From Pseudomonadota bacterium (GTDB taxonomy: Bacteria; Pseudomonadota; Gammaproteobacteria; Burkholderiales; Burkholderiaceae_C), in NCBI GenBank assembly GCA_029780695.1, contig JAKOYD010000035.1, positions 62,001-126,000 of the forward strand: a DNA stretch of 64,000 nucleotides, given 5' to 3'. This document shows positions 8,039 to 17,023 of the stretch, in pieces. The notes under the pieces are model-generated. The model worked only from the letters and a program-made list of their open reading frames with translations. It was not told where the DNA came from and ran no database searches. The stretch's first letter is position 1. Each line of letters starts with the position of its first letter. The position numbers and the translations under genes were made by a program.

Positions 8039-8340
8039 AGGGTCTGCAGCAAGCCGGCAACCACGCCGGAATCATCTGTGCTGGACGACTTTCCCCCGCA
8101 GCGGACGCGCCCGGCCATGGTCGCGGCCTGGCACTGACCAGCTTGCGGGCGATGGCAAAGCGGCACCGGGAAGGCCAGACACGTCACCTGGCACGAGGTT
8201 GCATCGCGGCTTGCGTGACCTTTGCTTCCGTGGCGGATGACGGCAATTGATTAGCAGCGCAGCAGAGTCGGGGTCCCCGATTATTGCGAGCCCGATCGAT
8301 TCAAGCGACGCAACACACCTGTCGCACCGCGTGCATCACC
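8039..8340. other. Non-coding stretch, nothing recognised
   Basis: About 300 bases between the protease fragment and the stop of the convergent TRAP gene. I see no convincing reading frame, hairpin with U-tract or repeat-family copy. It may be decayed sequence. Confidence 0.4.
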
Positions 8341-9357
8341 TTACTTGTCGAGCCTGGTGATTTCGGCGCGGAACTCGGCCAGCATCTTGGCGGGATCGGA
8401 CAGACCGCTGGCTTTTGCTTGCTCGATCCACCTTTGCTCCAGCGGTGCGAGCTTGGCCTTCAGCTCCGCGGTCAACTTGGCGTCCGCGGGTCTCAAGGCG
8501 ACTTGGGCCACTTGCATGTAGGCCATACCCTTTCGGTCCGCATCGTCCCAGGCCCGTCCGAACGAGCGGGCGATGGCCTCGCCGCTGACCTGGTCGATGA
8601 CCTTGCGATCTTCGGGGCTGAGCTTGTTGTAGCGGTCCTGGTTCATCATGAAGACGAAGCTGGTGTTGTACAGGCCACCGGAAAATGTCGTGCCGTAGCG
8701 CACGATCTTGTCGATCTTGAAGGCCTCGATCGATTCGGCCGGAAACAGCACGCCTTCGACGGCGCCGGTCTTGAGCAACTCAGCGATTTCACTGGATGGC
8801 TTGAGCACACCCTGGATTCCCATTGTCTTGGCCAGTTCCGACGCCATGCCGCCGCCTATCCTCATGGGCACGCCCTGAACGTCCGCCAGTGTGACGAACG
8901 GCTTCTTGCTGGTGTAAACGCCGCCTGGCCCGTGCGTGAACAGTGACAGGATCTTGACGCCCTGGTGCTCTGCCGCAAACTGGGGATAGCGGTTGTTCAT
9001 GCGCTGATAGGCCACCGAAATGGCCTCGGCGTGGTTGCCGAGAACTGGCAACTCGGCCATCTGCGTCATCACGAATCGGCCCGGGGTGTAGCCGTGCACG
9101 GTGAAGGAGACATCCAACTCGCCGGAAGCCACGGCCTCCAACGTCTGGGGCGGTGGCACAGGGGCTTTGTCGAGGATATTGCAGCGGATGCGGCCGTTAC
9201 TGACTACCGCAACGGATTCGCACCATTTGGCTTGCGTTTTGGACAATGCGTGGGTGCGGGGGACCCAGGTTGACACTTTGAGGATGATCTGCGCGGCCGC
9301 GCTGCTGGAGATGGCTGCCAAGAGCAGGGCGCTCATCAGATTACGGGCTCGTTTCAT
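8341..9357 (-). CDS. TRAP transporter solute-binding protein (DctP family)
   Basis: 338 residues. Sec signal peptide MKRARNLMSALLLAAISSSAAA, then LKVSTWVPRTHALSKTQAKW and GELDVSFTVHGYTPGRF, typical of DctP-type periplasmic binding proteins that hand organic acids to a TRAP permease. Family length is about 330. Start chosen at the ATG giving this signal peptide; upstream frame extensions have none. No dctQ/dctM permease genes lie nearby, so it is an orphan; its permease would be elsewhere or lost. It is flanked on both sides by decayed protease fragments on the opposite strand. The ligand cannot be told from sequence. Confidence 0.85.
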   Translation of the reverse strand: MKRARNLMSALLLAAISSSAAAQIILKVSTWVPRTHALSKTQAKWCESVAVVSNGRIRCNILDKAPVPPPQTLEAVASGELDVSFTVHGYTPGRFVMTQMAELPVLGNHAEAISVAYQRMNNRYPQFAAEHQGVKILSLFTHGPGGVYTSKKPFVTLADVQGVPMRIGGGMASELAKTMGIQGVLKPSSEIAELLKTGAVEGVLFPAESIEAFKIDKIVRYGTTFSGGLYNTSFVFMMNQDRYNKLSPEDRKVIDQVSGEAIARSFGRAWDDADRKGMAYMQVAQVALRPADAKLTAELKAKLAPLEQRWIEQAKASGLSDPAKMLAEFRAEITRLDK

Positions 9358-9468
9358 ATGTCGTGGTTTCTGTCTAGACCCATGTACCCGTCCGAATGTA
9401 ACCGCATCGTTGCAAGTGAGGCGAATGGGTGGAGTCCGAGACACCACGTCCAGGAACCGCTGGAAAGG

Positions 9469-9755
9469 ATGCGAGAGAAGAACGCCCCTCTGCCATGGAC
9501 TTTGAAGACGGTGGTGGCGGTGCTGGTGGCCGCTGGCGGGAGGTGCGGCAGATGCAAGGCGGCGTTGGGTGGGGACGCTGACGACAGCGGCCCGGACGCG
9601 CAACGGGGCGGGGCGCCCGATCCGCGGATGCAGAACGTTCTGCGCCGCTTCGGCATGCTGCCCGGCATGTTCGTGCGCGGGGCCAGCGCGGCGGCGGTGC
9701 GCCGCAGATTTCGCTCGGGCAGGGTTCGAGCTTGATCGTTAATTCAGTGGGCTGA
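9469..9755 (+). pseudogene. HtrA/Do-like serine protease, 5' fragment (copy 2)
   Basis: ATG 9469 after GGAAAGG encodes MREKNAPLPWTLKTVVAVLV, the counterpart of copy 1 at 7740 (about 80% identical DNA over 75 bases by eye). Decayed sequence follows: RMQNVLRRFGMLPGMF resembles the FRRFGM segment of Do-like proteases, and in the next frame SLGQGSSLIVNSVG* resembles the conserved G-GSGFIVS-DG strand. At least one frameshift and a stop near 9755 end the similarity; no catalytic triad remains. Confidence 0.5.
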
Positions 9756-9764
9756 CGAAAATCT

Positions 9765-9817
9765 GGCCCGAAAACGCCTGCAGCGCAGGCTGAGTCAGCG
9801 GATAAAGCTATGAAAAA
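9765..9817 (-). repeat. Family A repeat
   Basis: On the minus strand TTTTTCATAGCTTTATCCGC, then CTGCGCTGCAGGC and TTTTCGGGCC. Diverged but with the family order TAGCT, loop, GCGCTGCAGGC. Located downstream of the small secreted protein gene. Confidence 0.55.
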
Positions 9818-9832
9818 GAGAGCTAATCGGCC

Positions 9833-10069
9833 TCAGTTGGCGTAGCCCAGGCAGGCGCCTGAATTGGGCCGGCCGCGGCATTCGCGGCGCAGGCGGGCGT
9901 CCTCGCTTTTCTGGCGCTGCGCGCCGGTCTGACCATCGGCGTACGTCACCTGAGGCGCGGATTTCTGGCGCGCGCCGCGCTTGGACTTGGCATCGGCGGG
10001 CAGGGCGGCGACCGCCAGGCACACCGCGCAGGCCGAAGCAATAAACCAACGGGGAAGGGTGGACGGCAT
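9833..10069 (-). CDS. Small secreted basic protein
   Basis: 78 residues: signal peptide MPSTLPRWFIASACAVCLAV with cleavage after ADA, then a short basic mature chain KSKRGARQKSAPQVTYADGQ ending ECRGRPNSGACLGYAN. Two Cys near the C-terminus could form a disulfide. Not recognised as a named family; proteins of this type are common in Burkholderiales as hypothetical periplasmic proteins. The start chosen is the ATG that gives the signal peptide; a longer frame from 10165 overlaps the divergent aminotransferase start. Confidence 0.6.
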   Translation of the reverse strand: MPSTLPRWFIASACAVCLAVAALPADAKSKRGARQKSAPQVTYADGQTGAQRQKSEDARLRRECRGRPNSGACLGYAN

Positions 10070-10141
10070 GACGAGGCTCCAGTGCTTGGGGTGGGCGCGG
10101 CTCGTCACCGATTGTGCGATGCTCGCGGGTTGCGCTATTAG

Positions 10142-11317
10142 ATGAGTTGCCATGCCATGCGTCAAGCCGTTCTAGACCTGGAGGAATCCAAAATCCGCGA
10201 AGTGGCCAACGCCGGCCTGGGCGTGGCTGACGTGCTGCCGTTCTGGTTTGGCGAAAGCGACGAAGTCACGCCCGAGGCCATTCGCGCCGCCGGCGTGGCG
10301 TCGCTGCAGGCGGGTGAGACCTTTTATTCGCACAACCTGGGCCTGCCGGAATTGCGCCAGGCCGTGTCGGCCTACGCCAGCCGGCTGCACGGCGACGTGG
10401 CGGTGGACCGCATCGCCATCACTTCGGGCGGCGTCAATGCGCTGATGGTGGCGATGCAGGCGCTGATCGACGCGGGCGACGACGTGGTGGCCGTCACGCC
10501 CGTGTGGCCCAACCTGACGGCGCAGCCGCGCATTCTGGGCGCGCGCCTGCGCACCGTGGCCCTGTCGGCCGACGCGCAGGGCGCCTGGCAGATCGACCTG
10601 CCGGCGCTGCTGGCGGCCATCACGCCCGCCACGCGGCTGCTGGTGGTGAATTCGCCCAAAAACCCCACCGGCTGGACGCTGTCGCGCGCCGAGCAGCAGG
10701 CCATTCTGGACCGCTGCCGCGCCACCGGCACCTGGATCCTGTCGGACGAGGTGTACGAGCGCCTGTATTACCGCGGCGACACCGCCAGCGGCGCGGCGCC
10801 CAGCTTTCTGGACATCGCGCGCCCCGACGACCGGCTGGTGGTGGTGCAGAGCTTTTCCAAGGCCTTTTTGATGACCGGCTGGCGCCTGGGCTACCTAGTG
10901 ATGCCGCCCGAAATGACGCCGCACATTGGCAAGCTGCTCGAATTCAACACGTCGTGCGCGCCAGTCTTCGTGCAGCGCGCCGCGTTGGTGGCGCTGGCCG
11001 AGACCGAGGCGATCACCCCGCGCATCGTGGCCCACCTGAAGGGCTGCCGCGACACGCTGGTGCCGCTGCTGCAGGCCCTGCCCGGCGTGCAGGCGGGCAG
11101 CGCGCCGGGCGGCATGTACGTTTTTCTGCGCGTGGCGGGGCAGGGCGATTCGCTGGCGCTGGCCAAGCGGCTGGTGGCCGAGGCCCGCATCGGCCTGGCG
11201 CCGGGCATCGCCTTCGCGCCCGAGGCCGAAGGCTGGCTGCGCTGGTGCTTTGCGTCGAAGGACGTGAACCGGCTGGCGCAAGGGGTGGAGCGACTGGCGG
11301 CCTGGCTGCGGCGGTGA
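10142..11317 (+). CDS. PLP-dependent aminotransferase (class I/II)
   Basis: 391 residues of the fold-type I aspartate aminotransferase family. Visible motifs: SHNLGLPELRQAVSAY (substrate-side), NSPKNPTGW, SDEVYERLYY (PLP ring contact) and SFSKAFLMTGWRLGY with the Schiff-base Lys near residue 240. Transfers an amino group between an amino acid and a 2-oxo acid; the substrate is not decidable. It begins MSCHAMRQAV; an internal ATG five codons later is possible. Monocistronic, and followed by rpsO after 129 bases. Confidence 0.88.
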   Translation: MSCHAMRQAVLDLEESKIREVANAGLGVADVLPFWFGESDEVTPEAIRAAGVASLQAGETFYSHNLGLPELRQAVSAYASRLHGDVAVDRIAITSGGVNALMVAMQALIDAGDDVVAVTPVWPNLTAQPRILGARLRTVALSADAQGAWQIDLPALLAAITPATRLLVVNSPKNPTGWTLSRAEQQAILDRCRATGTWILSDEVYERLYYRGDTASGAAPSFLDIARPDDRLVVVQSFSKAFLMTGWRLGYLVMPPEMTPHIGKLLEFNTSCAPVFVQRAALVALAETEAITPRIVAHLKGCRDTLVPLLQALPGVQAGSAPGGMYVFLRVAGQGDSLALAKRLVAEARIGLAPGIAFAPEAEGWLRWCFASKDVNRLAQGVERLAAWLRR

Positions 11318-11352
11318 GGGCGCGCGGTGGCCCCAATCGGGCGGCCGCCTGA

Positions 11353-11358
11353 TACAAT
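11353..11358 (+). promoter_or_regulatory. Possible -10 element for rpsO
   Basis: TACAAT within TGATACAATCC, about 90 bases before the rpsO ATG. No good -35 (TTGACA-like) is seen 16-18 bases upstream, so this is only a candidate. Confidence 0.3.
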
Positions 11359-11446
11359 CCACAGGTTTTGCATTTCGCAGAACGCACGTGGCATGCAGTT
11401 CCGGCGCGCCTCGCAAGTCAAATCATATGGAACAAGGAAAATCGAG

Positions 11447-11713
11447 ATGATCTCCAAAGAGAACAAGGCCGCCGTGGTCAAGGACAACGCGCGCGGCGCC
11501 GCCGACACCGGCAGCCCCGAAGTGCAGGTTGCCATCCTGACCGCTCGCATCAACGAGCTGACCCCCCACTTCAAGCAGCACGCCAAGGACCACCACGGTC
11601 GCCGCGGCCTGTTGCGCATGGTCAGCCGCCGCCGCAAGCTGCTGGACTACCTGAAGTCCAAGGACGCCGACCGCTACGTGGCCCTGATCCAGAAGCTGGG
11701 TCTGCGCAAGTAA
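11447..11713 (+). CDS. rpsO: 30S ribosomal protein S15
   Basis: 88 residues, [20 protein letters not shown]...[19 protein letters not shown], full length and typical of S15 (the [20 protein letters not shown] core contacts 16S rRNA h20-h22). ATG follows AAGGAAAATCGAG. Primary 16S-binding protein needed for platform assembly. It precedes pnp as in most Proteobacteria; S15 autoregulation through its leader is known in E. coli but cannot be judged here. Confidence 0.98.
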   Translation: MISKENKAAVVKDNARGAADTGSPEVQVAILTARINELTPHFKQHAKDHHGRRGLLRMVSRRRKLLDYLKSKDADRYVALIQKLGLRK

Positions 11714-11727
11714 GCCCATGCCGACGA

Positions 11728-11770
11728 AAAACGCCTGAAGCCCTGTGGCGGCTCAGGCGTTTTTGTCTTT
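11728..11770 (+). terminator. Rho-independent terminator after rpsO
   Basis: Stem AACGCCTGA (11730-11738) pairs with TCAGGCGTT (11753-11761), followed by TTTTGTCTTTTT. Typical intrinsic terminator 14 bases past the rpsO stop; it may allow partial readthrough to pnp. Confidence 0.85.
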
Positions 11771-11825
11771 TTCAACCCCGGAGAAACGCGCGTTCAGAAG
11801 CTGAAGCTGTGTCATTCCACAACCT

Positions 11826-11991
11826 CTAGTGTCCTGAATTGCAAATTCGTTGAATGAATCGGCCGACAATCACCGCCATGCGGCGTTGCAAAGCCTCGCG
11901 ATACCACGCGGTATCGCTGCGTTTTGCGCCTTGCCTGACGGCGATTTCGACCGATTCATTTCTTCAACGAACTTGCAACCCAGAACACTAG
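11826..11991. repeat. 166-bp inverted-repeat (MITE-like) element between rpsO and pnp
   Basis: Ends CTAGTGT (11826-11832) and ACACTAG (11985-11991) are inverted. Inner arms TTGCAAATTCGTTGA..ATGAATCGG and CCGATTCATTTCTTCAACGA also pair, and the centre is GCGATACCACGCGGTATCGC. The whole element folds into one long imperfect hairpin. No ORF of note, no transposase. Looks like a non-autonomous mobile or palindromic repeat. Confidence 0.75.
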
Positions 11992-12093
11992 CGACCCGTG
12001 CGGCCGGGTTCTGGAATGGCATCGTGTTCTGAATGAAAAGCGGCTCCAGCGCAATCCAGTATTGCGCAAGAAGCTATCCAAAAAGGAGCAAAC

Positions 12094-14415
12094 ATGAGCA
12101 TGTTCAACAAGGTCACCAAGTCCTTCCAGTGGGGCGACAAGACGGTCGTCATGGAAACCGGTGAAATCGCCCGCCAGGCCACCGGCGCCGTGCTGGTCGA
12201 CATCGACGGCACCGTCGTCCTGGCCACCGTGGCCGCCAGCAAGACGGCCAAGCCGGGGCAAGACTTCTTCCCGCTCACCGTCGACTACATCGAGAAAACC
12301 TACGCCGCCGGCAAGATCCCCGGCAGCTTCTTCAAGCGCGAAGCCAAACCCAGCGAGCTGGAAACGCTGACCAGCCGCCTGATCGACCGCCCGATCCGCC
12401 CGCTGTTTCCCGATGGCTTCTTCAACGAAGTGCACGTGGTCATCCACACTCTGTCGCTCAACCCCGAGGTCGACGCCGACATCGCCGCCATGATCGGCGT
12501 GAGCGCGGCGCTGTCGATCAGCGGCATTCCGTTCAACGGCCCCATCGGCGCGGCGCGCGTGGGCTATGTCAACGGCGAATACGTGCTGAACCCCGGCCCG
12601 TCGGCGCGCAAGAACAGTGCGTTGGACCTGGTCGTCGCCGGCACCGAATCCGCCGTGCTGATGGTCGAATCCGAAGCAAACCAGCTGACCGAAGACGTGA
12701 TGCTGGGCGCCGTGGTGTTTGGCCACGACCAGGGCAAGCTCGCCATCAACGCCATCCACGAACTGGTGCGCGAAGCCGGCAAGCCGCTGTGGGCCGACAA
12801 CGGCACCTGGGCGCCCGAAGTCAAGGACGAAAGCTTCATTGGCAAGGTCGGCGCGCTGGCCGAACCCAAGCTGCGCGCGGCCTATCAAATCCGCAGCAAG
12901 CAGGCCCGCACGCAGGCGCTGCGCGAAGCCACCGCGGCCGTCAAGCAGTCGCTGACCGAAGAAGCCGTGGCGTTCGACCCGGTCAAGCTCGACAACCTGC
13001 TGTTCGAGATCGAAGCGCGCATCGTGCGCGGCCAGATCCTGGCCGGCGAGCCGCGCATCGACGGCCGCGACACGCGCACCGTGCGCCCCATCGAAATCCG
13101 CAACAGCGTGCTGCCGCGCACCCACGGCTCGGCGCTGTTCACGCGCGGCGAGACGCAGGCGCTGGTCGTCACCACGCTGGGCACCGACCGCGACGCGCAG
13201 CGCATCGACGCGCTGGCCGGCGAGTTCGAGGACCACTTCCTGTTCCACTACAACATGCCTCCGTTCGCCACCGGCGAAGTGGGCCGCATGGGCAGCACCA
13301 AGCGCCGCGAAGTCGGCCACGGCCGCCTGGCCAAGCGCGCGCTGATCCCGCTGCTGCCGGGGCGCGACGAGTTCCCGTACACCATCCGCGTGGTGTCTGA
13401 AATCACCGAATCCAACGGCTCCAGCTCGATGGCCTCGGTCTGCGGCGGTTGCCTGTCGATGATGGACGCCGGCGTGCCGATGAAGGCGCACGTGGCGGGC
13501 ATCGCCATGGGCCTGATCAAGGAAGGCAATCGCTTTGCCGTGCTGACCGACATCCTGGGCGACGAAGATCACCTGGGCGACATGGACTTCAAGGTGGCCG
13601 GCACGACCAACGGCATCACCGCGCTGCAGATGGACATCAAGATCCAGGGCATCACCAAGGAAATCATGCAGGTCGCCCTGGCGCAGGCCAAGGAAGCGCG
13701 CCTGCACATCCTGGGCAAGATGCAGGAAGCGATGGGTGAAGCCAAGGCCGAGATCTCGTCGTGGGCGCCCAAGCTCTACACGATGAAGATCAACCCCGAG
13801 AAGATCCGCGACGTGATCGGCAAGGGCGGCGCCACCATCCGCATGCTGACGGAAGAAACCGGCACCACCATCGACATCGGCGAAGACGGCACCATCACCA
13901 TCGCCAGCAACGACGCCGCCAAGGCCGACGACGCCAAGCGCCGCATCGAGGCCATCACGGCCGAAGCCGAGATCGGCAAGGTCTACGAAGGCCCGATCAC
14001 CAAGCTGCTCGAATTTGGCGCGCTGGTCAACATCCTGCCCGGCAAGGACGGCCTGCTGCACATCAGCCAGATCGCGCACGAGCGCGTCGAGAAGGTCAGC
14101 GACTACCTGCAAGAGGGCCAGGTGGTCAAGGTCAAGGTGCTCGAGACCGACGACAAGGGCCGCATCAAGCTGTCGATGAAGGCGCTGCTGGACCGCCCCG
14201 AAGGCATGGAAGACCGCCCGCCGCGTGAATACCGCGAGCGTGGCGACCGTCCGCCACGCGGCGACCGTGGCGACCGTGGTGATCGCGGCCCTCGTGAAGA
14301 CCGCGGCGACCGCGGCCCGCGCGAAGACCGTGGCGACCGCCCGCCGCGCGCCGAGCGCGAAGAGCGCCCCGTGCCGGCCGAAAGCGCCCACGGTGGCGAC
14401 CAGCAACAGCAGTAA
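12094..14415 (+). CDS. pnp: Polyribonucleotide nucleotidyltransferase (PNPase)
   Basis: 773 residues; phosphorolytic 3'-5' exoribonuclease of the degradosome. Domains in order: RNase PH 1 (about 15-145), all-helical linker (150-235), RNase PH 2 with the active-site region (about 330-500), KH (about 553-612, [20 protein letters not shown]) and S1 (about 620-690, [20 protein letters not shown]). The last 60 or so residues are an Arg/Gly/Asp repeat tail ([20 protein letters not shown]), longer than in E. coli (711 residues). Strong SD AAAAAGGAGC before ATG. Cytoplasmic, downstream of rpsO and separated from it by the inverted-repeat element. Confidence 0.98.
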   Translation: MSMFNKVTKSFQWGDKTVVMETGEIARQATGAVLVDIDGTVVLATVAASKTAKPGQDFFPLTVDYIEKTYAAGKIPGSFFKREAKPSELETLTSRLIDRPIRPLFPDGFFNEVHVVIHTLSLNPEVDADIAAMIGVSAALSISGIPFNGPIGAARVGYVNGEYVLNPGPSARKNSALDLVVAGTESAVLMVESEANQLTEDVMLGAVVFGHDQGKLAINAIHELVREAGKPLWADNGTWAPEVKDESFIGKVGALAEPKLRAAYQIRSKQARTQALREATAAVKQSLTEEAVAFDPVKLDNLLFEIEARIVRGQILAGEPRIDGRDTRTVRPIEIRNSVLPRTHGSALFTRGETQALVVTTLGTDRDAQRIDALAGEFEDHFLFHYNMPPFATGEVGRMGSTKRREVGHGRLAKRALIPLLPGRDEFPYTIRVVSEITESNGSSSMASVCGGCLSMMDAGVPMKAHVAGIAMGLIKEGNRFAVLTDILGDEDHLGDMDFKVAGTTNGITALQMDIKIQGITKEIMQVALAQAKEARLHILGKMQEAMGEAKAEISSWAPKLYTMKINPEKIRDVIGKGGATIRMLTEETGTTIDIGEDGTITIASNDAAKADDAKRRIEAITAEAEIGKVYEGPITKLLEFGALVNILPGKDGLLHISQIAHERVEKVSDYLQEGQVVKVKVLETDDKGRIKLSMKALLDRPEGMEDRPPREYRERGDRPPRGDRGDRGDRGPREDRGDRGPREDRGDRPPRAEREERPVPAESAHGGDQQQQ

Positions 14416-14430
14416 GGGCAGATTGCTTTT

Positions 14431-14477
14431 GTTTTGATAGCTGAATGCGCTTGCCCAGCAAGCGCCAGAGCCTGATT
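14431..14477 (+). repeat. Family A repeat
   Basis: TTTTGATAGCTGAATGCGCT then TGCCCAGCAAGCGCCAGAGC and CTGATT. Good copy filling most of the gap between pnp and the quinone oxidoreductase gene. Confidence 0.85.
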
Positions 14478-14481
14478 CGAC

Positions 14482-15495
14482 ATGAAGTGCATCGAGATCC
14501 GTGAATACGGCGCGCCCGAAGTGCTGGTGCCCGCCGAGCGTCCGATCCCCGTGGCCGGCGCGGGCGAAGTGCTCATCCGCGTCAGCACGTCGGGCGTCAA
14601 CCGCCCCGACGTGCTGCAGCGCACCGGCAACTATCCCGTGCCGCCCGGCGCGTCGGACCTGCCGGGGCTGGAAGTCGCAGGCGTCATCGAATCGGGTGAC
14701 GCCGCGGCGCTGGCGGCGGCTTCGTTGAAGGTCGGCGACCGTGTGTGTGCGCTGGTGGCCGGCGGCGGCTATGCCGAGTACTGCGTGGCCCCGGTCGCGC
14801 AGTGCCTGCCGGTGCCGCGCGGGCTGAGCGATGTCGAGGCAGCGTCGCTGCCCGAGACGTTCTTCACCGTGTGGAGCAACGTGTTCGACCGCGGCCGCCT
14901 GCAGCCGGGTGAAACCCTGCTGGTGCAGGGCGGCACCAGCGGCATCGGCGTGACGGCGATCCAGATGGCGCGCGCCGCTGGCGCCACCGTCATCGTCACC
15001 GCGGGTTCGGACGAAAAATGTGCCGCAGCGCTGGCGCTGGGCGCGCATCATGCTATCAATTACAAAGCAACCGACTTTGCCGACGAGGCGCGCAAGCTGA
15101 CCGACGGCAAGGGCGTCGACGTCATCCTGGACATGGTGGCGGGTGACTACGTCAAGCGCGAGGTCGAATGCCTGGCCGAGGACGGGCGCCTGGTGATCAT
15201 CGCCGTGCAGGGGGGCGTGCAATCGGGCTTCAACGCCGGGCTGGTGCTGCGCCGGCGCCTGACCATCACCGGCAGCACGCTGCGGCCGCGTCCGGTGGCG
15301 TTCAAGGGCGCCATCGCGCAGGCGCTGCGGGCGCGGGTGTGGCCGTGGCTCGAGGACGGCACCGTCCGTCCGGTGATCCACAGCGTTTTCGCGGCTGCCG
15401 ACGCGGGCGATGGCCTGCCGAGCGGCGCCGCGCGCGCCCATGCGCTGATGCAGAGCAACCAGCACATCGGCAAGATCGTGCTGACGTGGGGTTGA
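14482..15495 (+). CDS. NAD(P)H-quinone oxidoreductase / zinc-independent MDR
   Basis: 337 residues of the medium-chain dehydrogenase/reductase superfamily, QOR/PIG3-like. GroES-like N-terminus (MKCIEIREYGAPEVLVPAER), then a Rossmann domain with LVQGGTSGIGVTAIQMARA and the conserved GAHHAINYKATDF segment. No catalytic-zinc ligands of alcohol dehydrogenases are apparent. Predicted to reduce quinones or activated alkenes with NADPH in the cytoplasm; the physiological substrate is unknown. The start ATG lies four bases after the end of a family A repeat. Confidence 0.88.
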   Translation: MKCIEIREYGAPEVLVPAERPIPVAGAGEVLIRVSTSGVNRPDVLQRTGNYPVPPGASDLPGLEVAGVIESGDAAALAAASLKVGDRVCALVAGGGYAEYCVAPVAQCLPVPRGLSDVEAASLPETFFTVWSNVFDRGRLQPGETLLVQGGTSGIGVTAIQMARAAGATVIVTAGSDEKCAAALALGAHHAINYKATDFADEARKLTDGKGVDVILDMVAGDYVKREVECLAEDGRLVIIAVQGGVQSGFNAGLVLRRRLTITGSTLRPRPVAFKGAIAQALRARVWPWLEDGTVRPVIHSVFAAADAGDGLPSGAARAHALMQSNQHIGKIVLTWG

Positions 15496-15504
15496 AGAAG
15501 TGAA

Positions 15505-15610
15505 GCACCCCCTGAGTCGTTTCGCGCCTTCATTCGCAAGGGAGGCAGCGCCCGTGGCCGGTACAAGCCCGGCTACGGCGTTCGCTGAGCTGGTCTGCTG
15601 GGCGGCCATT
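15505..15610 (+). repeat. Family B interspersed repeat
   Basis: CACCCCCTGAGTCGTTTCGC GCC, then GGGAGGCAGCGCCC and a GCCCGGCTACGGC hairpin region. It occupies most of the 171-base gap between the oxidoreductase and tpiA. Confidence 0.7.
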
Positions 15611-15666
15611 CGACTCCGTGGGTCTGATGCACTGCGGGCCTTGCGTGGCCCGATGGAGCCTTTGAA

Positions 15667-16416
15667 ATGAGCAAGAGAAAACAACTCATCGCCGGCAACT
15701 GGAAGATGAACGGCTCGCTGGCCGCCAACGAGGCGCTGGTGGGCGAATTGCTGGCCGGCGTTGGCCAGCCGGCGTGCGATGTGGTGGTGTGCCCGCCCGG
15801 CGTCTACCTGGGGCAGCTGCAGCGGCTGCTGACCGGCTCGCCCATCGAGCTGGGCGCGCAAAACGTGTCGACGCACGACAACGGCGCCTTCACAGGCGAT
15901 GTGTCGGCCGACATGCTGAAGGATTTCGGCGTTCGCTATGCCATCGTCGGCCACAGCGAACGTCGCCAGCACCAGGCTGAAAGCGACGTGCACGTGGCCA
16001 TCAAGGCCAAGCGCGCGCTGGCGGCGGGCATCACGCCCATCGTGTGCGTGGGCGAAACGCTGCGCGAGCGCGAGGAGGGCATGACGGACTTCATCGTCAA
16101 GCGCCAGCTGGCGGCGGTGATCCACCTCAACGGCCATTGCGTGAGCGAGATCGTGGTCGCGTACGAGCCCGTGTGGGCCATTGGCACCGGCAAGACGGCG
16201 ACGCCCGAGCAGGCGCAAGCGGTGCATGCGGTGCTGCGCGCGCAGCTCAAGGCCGCCACCGAACACGCCGACCGCGTGCGTATCCTGTACGGCGGCAGCA
16301 TGAACGCCGCCAACGCGGCCGAGCTGCTGGCGCAGCCCGACATCGACGGCGGCCTGATCGGCGGCGCCGCGCTCAAGTCGGCGGATTTCCTGAAGATTGT
16401 GTCCGCAGCGCAGTGA
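15667..16416 (+). CDS. tpiA: Triosephosphate isomerase
   Basis: 249 residues: [13 protein letters not shown] (catalytic Asn/Lys), IVGHSERR (catalytic His), [20 protein letters not shown] (catalytic Glu) and phosphate-binding [10 protein letters not shown]. Interconverts dihydroxyacetone phosphate and glyceraldehyde 3-phosphate in glycolysis/gluconeogenesis. GGAG lies upstream of ATG. Followed 40 bases later by secG, the usual pair in Proteobacteria. Confidence 0.98.
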   Translation: MSKRKQLIAGNWKMNGSLAANEALVGELLAGVGQPACDVVVCPPGVYLGQLQRLLTGSPIELGAQNVSTHDNGAFTGDVSADMLKDFGVRYAIVGHSERRQHQAESDVHVAIKAKRALAAGITPIVCVGETLREREEGMTDFIVKRQLAAVIHLNGHCVSEIVVAYEPVWAIGTGKTATPEQAQAVHAVLRAQLKAATEHADRVRILYGGSMNAANAAELLAQPDIDGGLIGGAALKSADFLKIVSAAQ

Positions 16417-16456
16417 TGGCGCGCGGATGGTGCTATTGAATCTGGAGTAAACAAGA

Positions 16457-16894
16457 ATGAATGTCGTCCTGAACCTGGTGCTGGTGGTGCAGATCCTGTC
16501 CGCGCTGGCGATGATTGGCCTGATCTTGGTGCAACACGGCAAGGGCGCCGACATGGGCACCGCCTTCGGCAGCGGCGCGTCGGGCAGTCTGTTCGGTGCG
16601 TCGGGCAGCGCCAACTTCCTGTCGCGCACCACGGCCGCGCTGGCGACGGTGTTTTTCGTCTGCACGCTGGCGCTGGCGTACTTCGGCTTCAGCGTGCGCA
16701 GCGCACCGGCCACTGGCGGCAGCGTGTTGGACCGCGCACCTGCCGCCGCGGCATCGGCTGCCGCGCCGGCTTCGGCCAGTGCCGCCGGTGCGATCCCGGC
16801 GGGGCCTTCGGGCGTGCCCGCGACGGCGGCTTCGGGTGCGGTGCCGGCGCCCGCGGTGGGCGCTTCAGGCGCCGGCCAGATTCCTACCAAGTAA
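16457..16894 (+). CDS. secG: Protein-export membrane subunit SecG
   Basis: 145 residues. Two transmembrane helices (about 3-22 and 53-73) around the conserved QHGKGADMGTAFGSGASGSL loop, then an Ala/Pro/Ser-rich C-terminal tail of about 60 residues that is common in Burkholderiales. Auxiliary subunit of the SecYEG translocon. SD GGAGTAAACAAG precedes the ATG. Immediately upstream of the tRNA-Leu/nuo region. Confidence 0.96.
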   Translation: MNVVLNLVLVVQILSALAMIGLILVQHGKGADMGTAFGSGASGSLFGASGSANFLSRTTAALATVFFVCTLALAYFGFSVRSAPATGGSVLDRAPAAAASAAAPASASAAGAIPAGPSGVPATAASGAVPAPAVGASGAGQIPTK

Positions 16895-16910
16895 GCACGG
16901 CGTCAGACCG

Positions 16911-16954
16911 CCGGGAAAACCGTTCCTCCCTCTAGAAAGGGTGGTTTTTCCGGG
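16911..16954 (+). terminator. Hairpin after secG
   Basis: CCGGGAAAACC (16911-16921) pairs with GGTTTTTCCGG (16943-16953), with inner CCCT/AGGG pairing. No long U-tract follows, so it may be an attenuator or processing structure rather than a full terminator. Confidence 0.5.
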
Positions 16955-16981
16955 TAAACTCCTAGCTGTTTCGGCAGTTGC

Positions 16982-17007
16982 GCCGCGTGTGCATTTGTAC
17001 ACGCGGC
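16982..17007 (+). other. Hairpin upstream of tRNA-Leu
   Basis: GCCGCGTGT, loop, ACACGCGGC: a nine-base-pair stem 17 bases before the tRNA. Possible leader processing structure or terminator without U-tract. Confidence 0.4.
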
Positions 17008-17023
17008 CGCCGAACAAAAATAA

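Noticed and set aside
14222-14395. CRISPR-like tandem repeats at the end of pnp
   Set aside because: Short coding repeats (RGD units) without spacers of uniform length; they belong to the PNPase tail.
15045-15075. TGCTATCAATTACAAAG in the oxidoreductase resembles an inverted family A start
   Set aside because: It encodes HAINYKATDF, a conserved motif of the enzyme family, and has no GCGCTT arms.
11956-16890. 1644-codon minus-strand open frame spanning pnp to secG
   Set aside because: It is antisense to four recognised genes and its translation is compositionally biased; an artefact of GC-skewed codon use.
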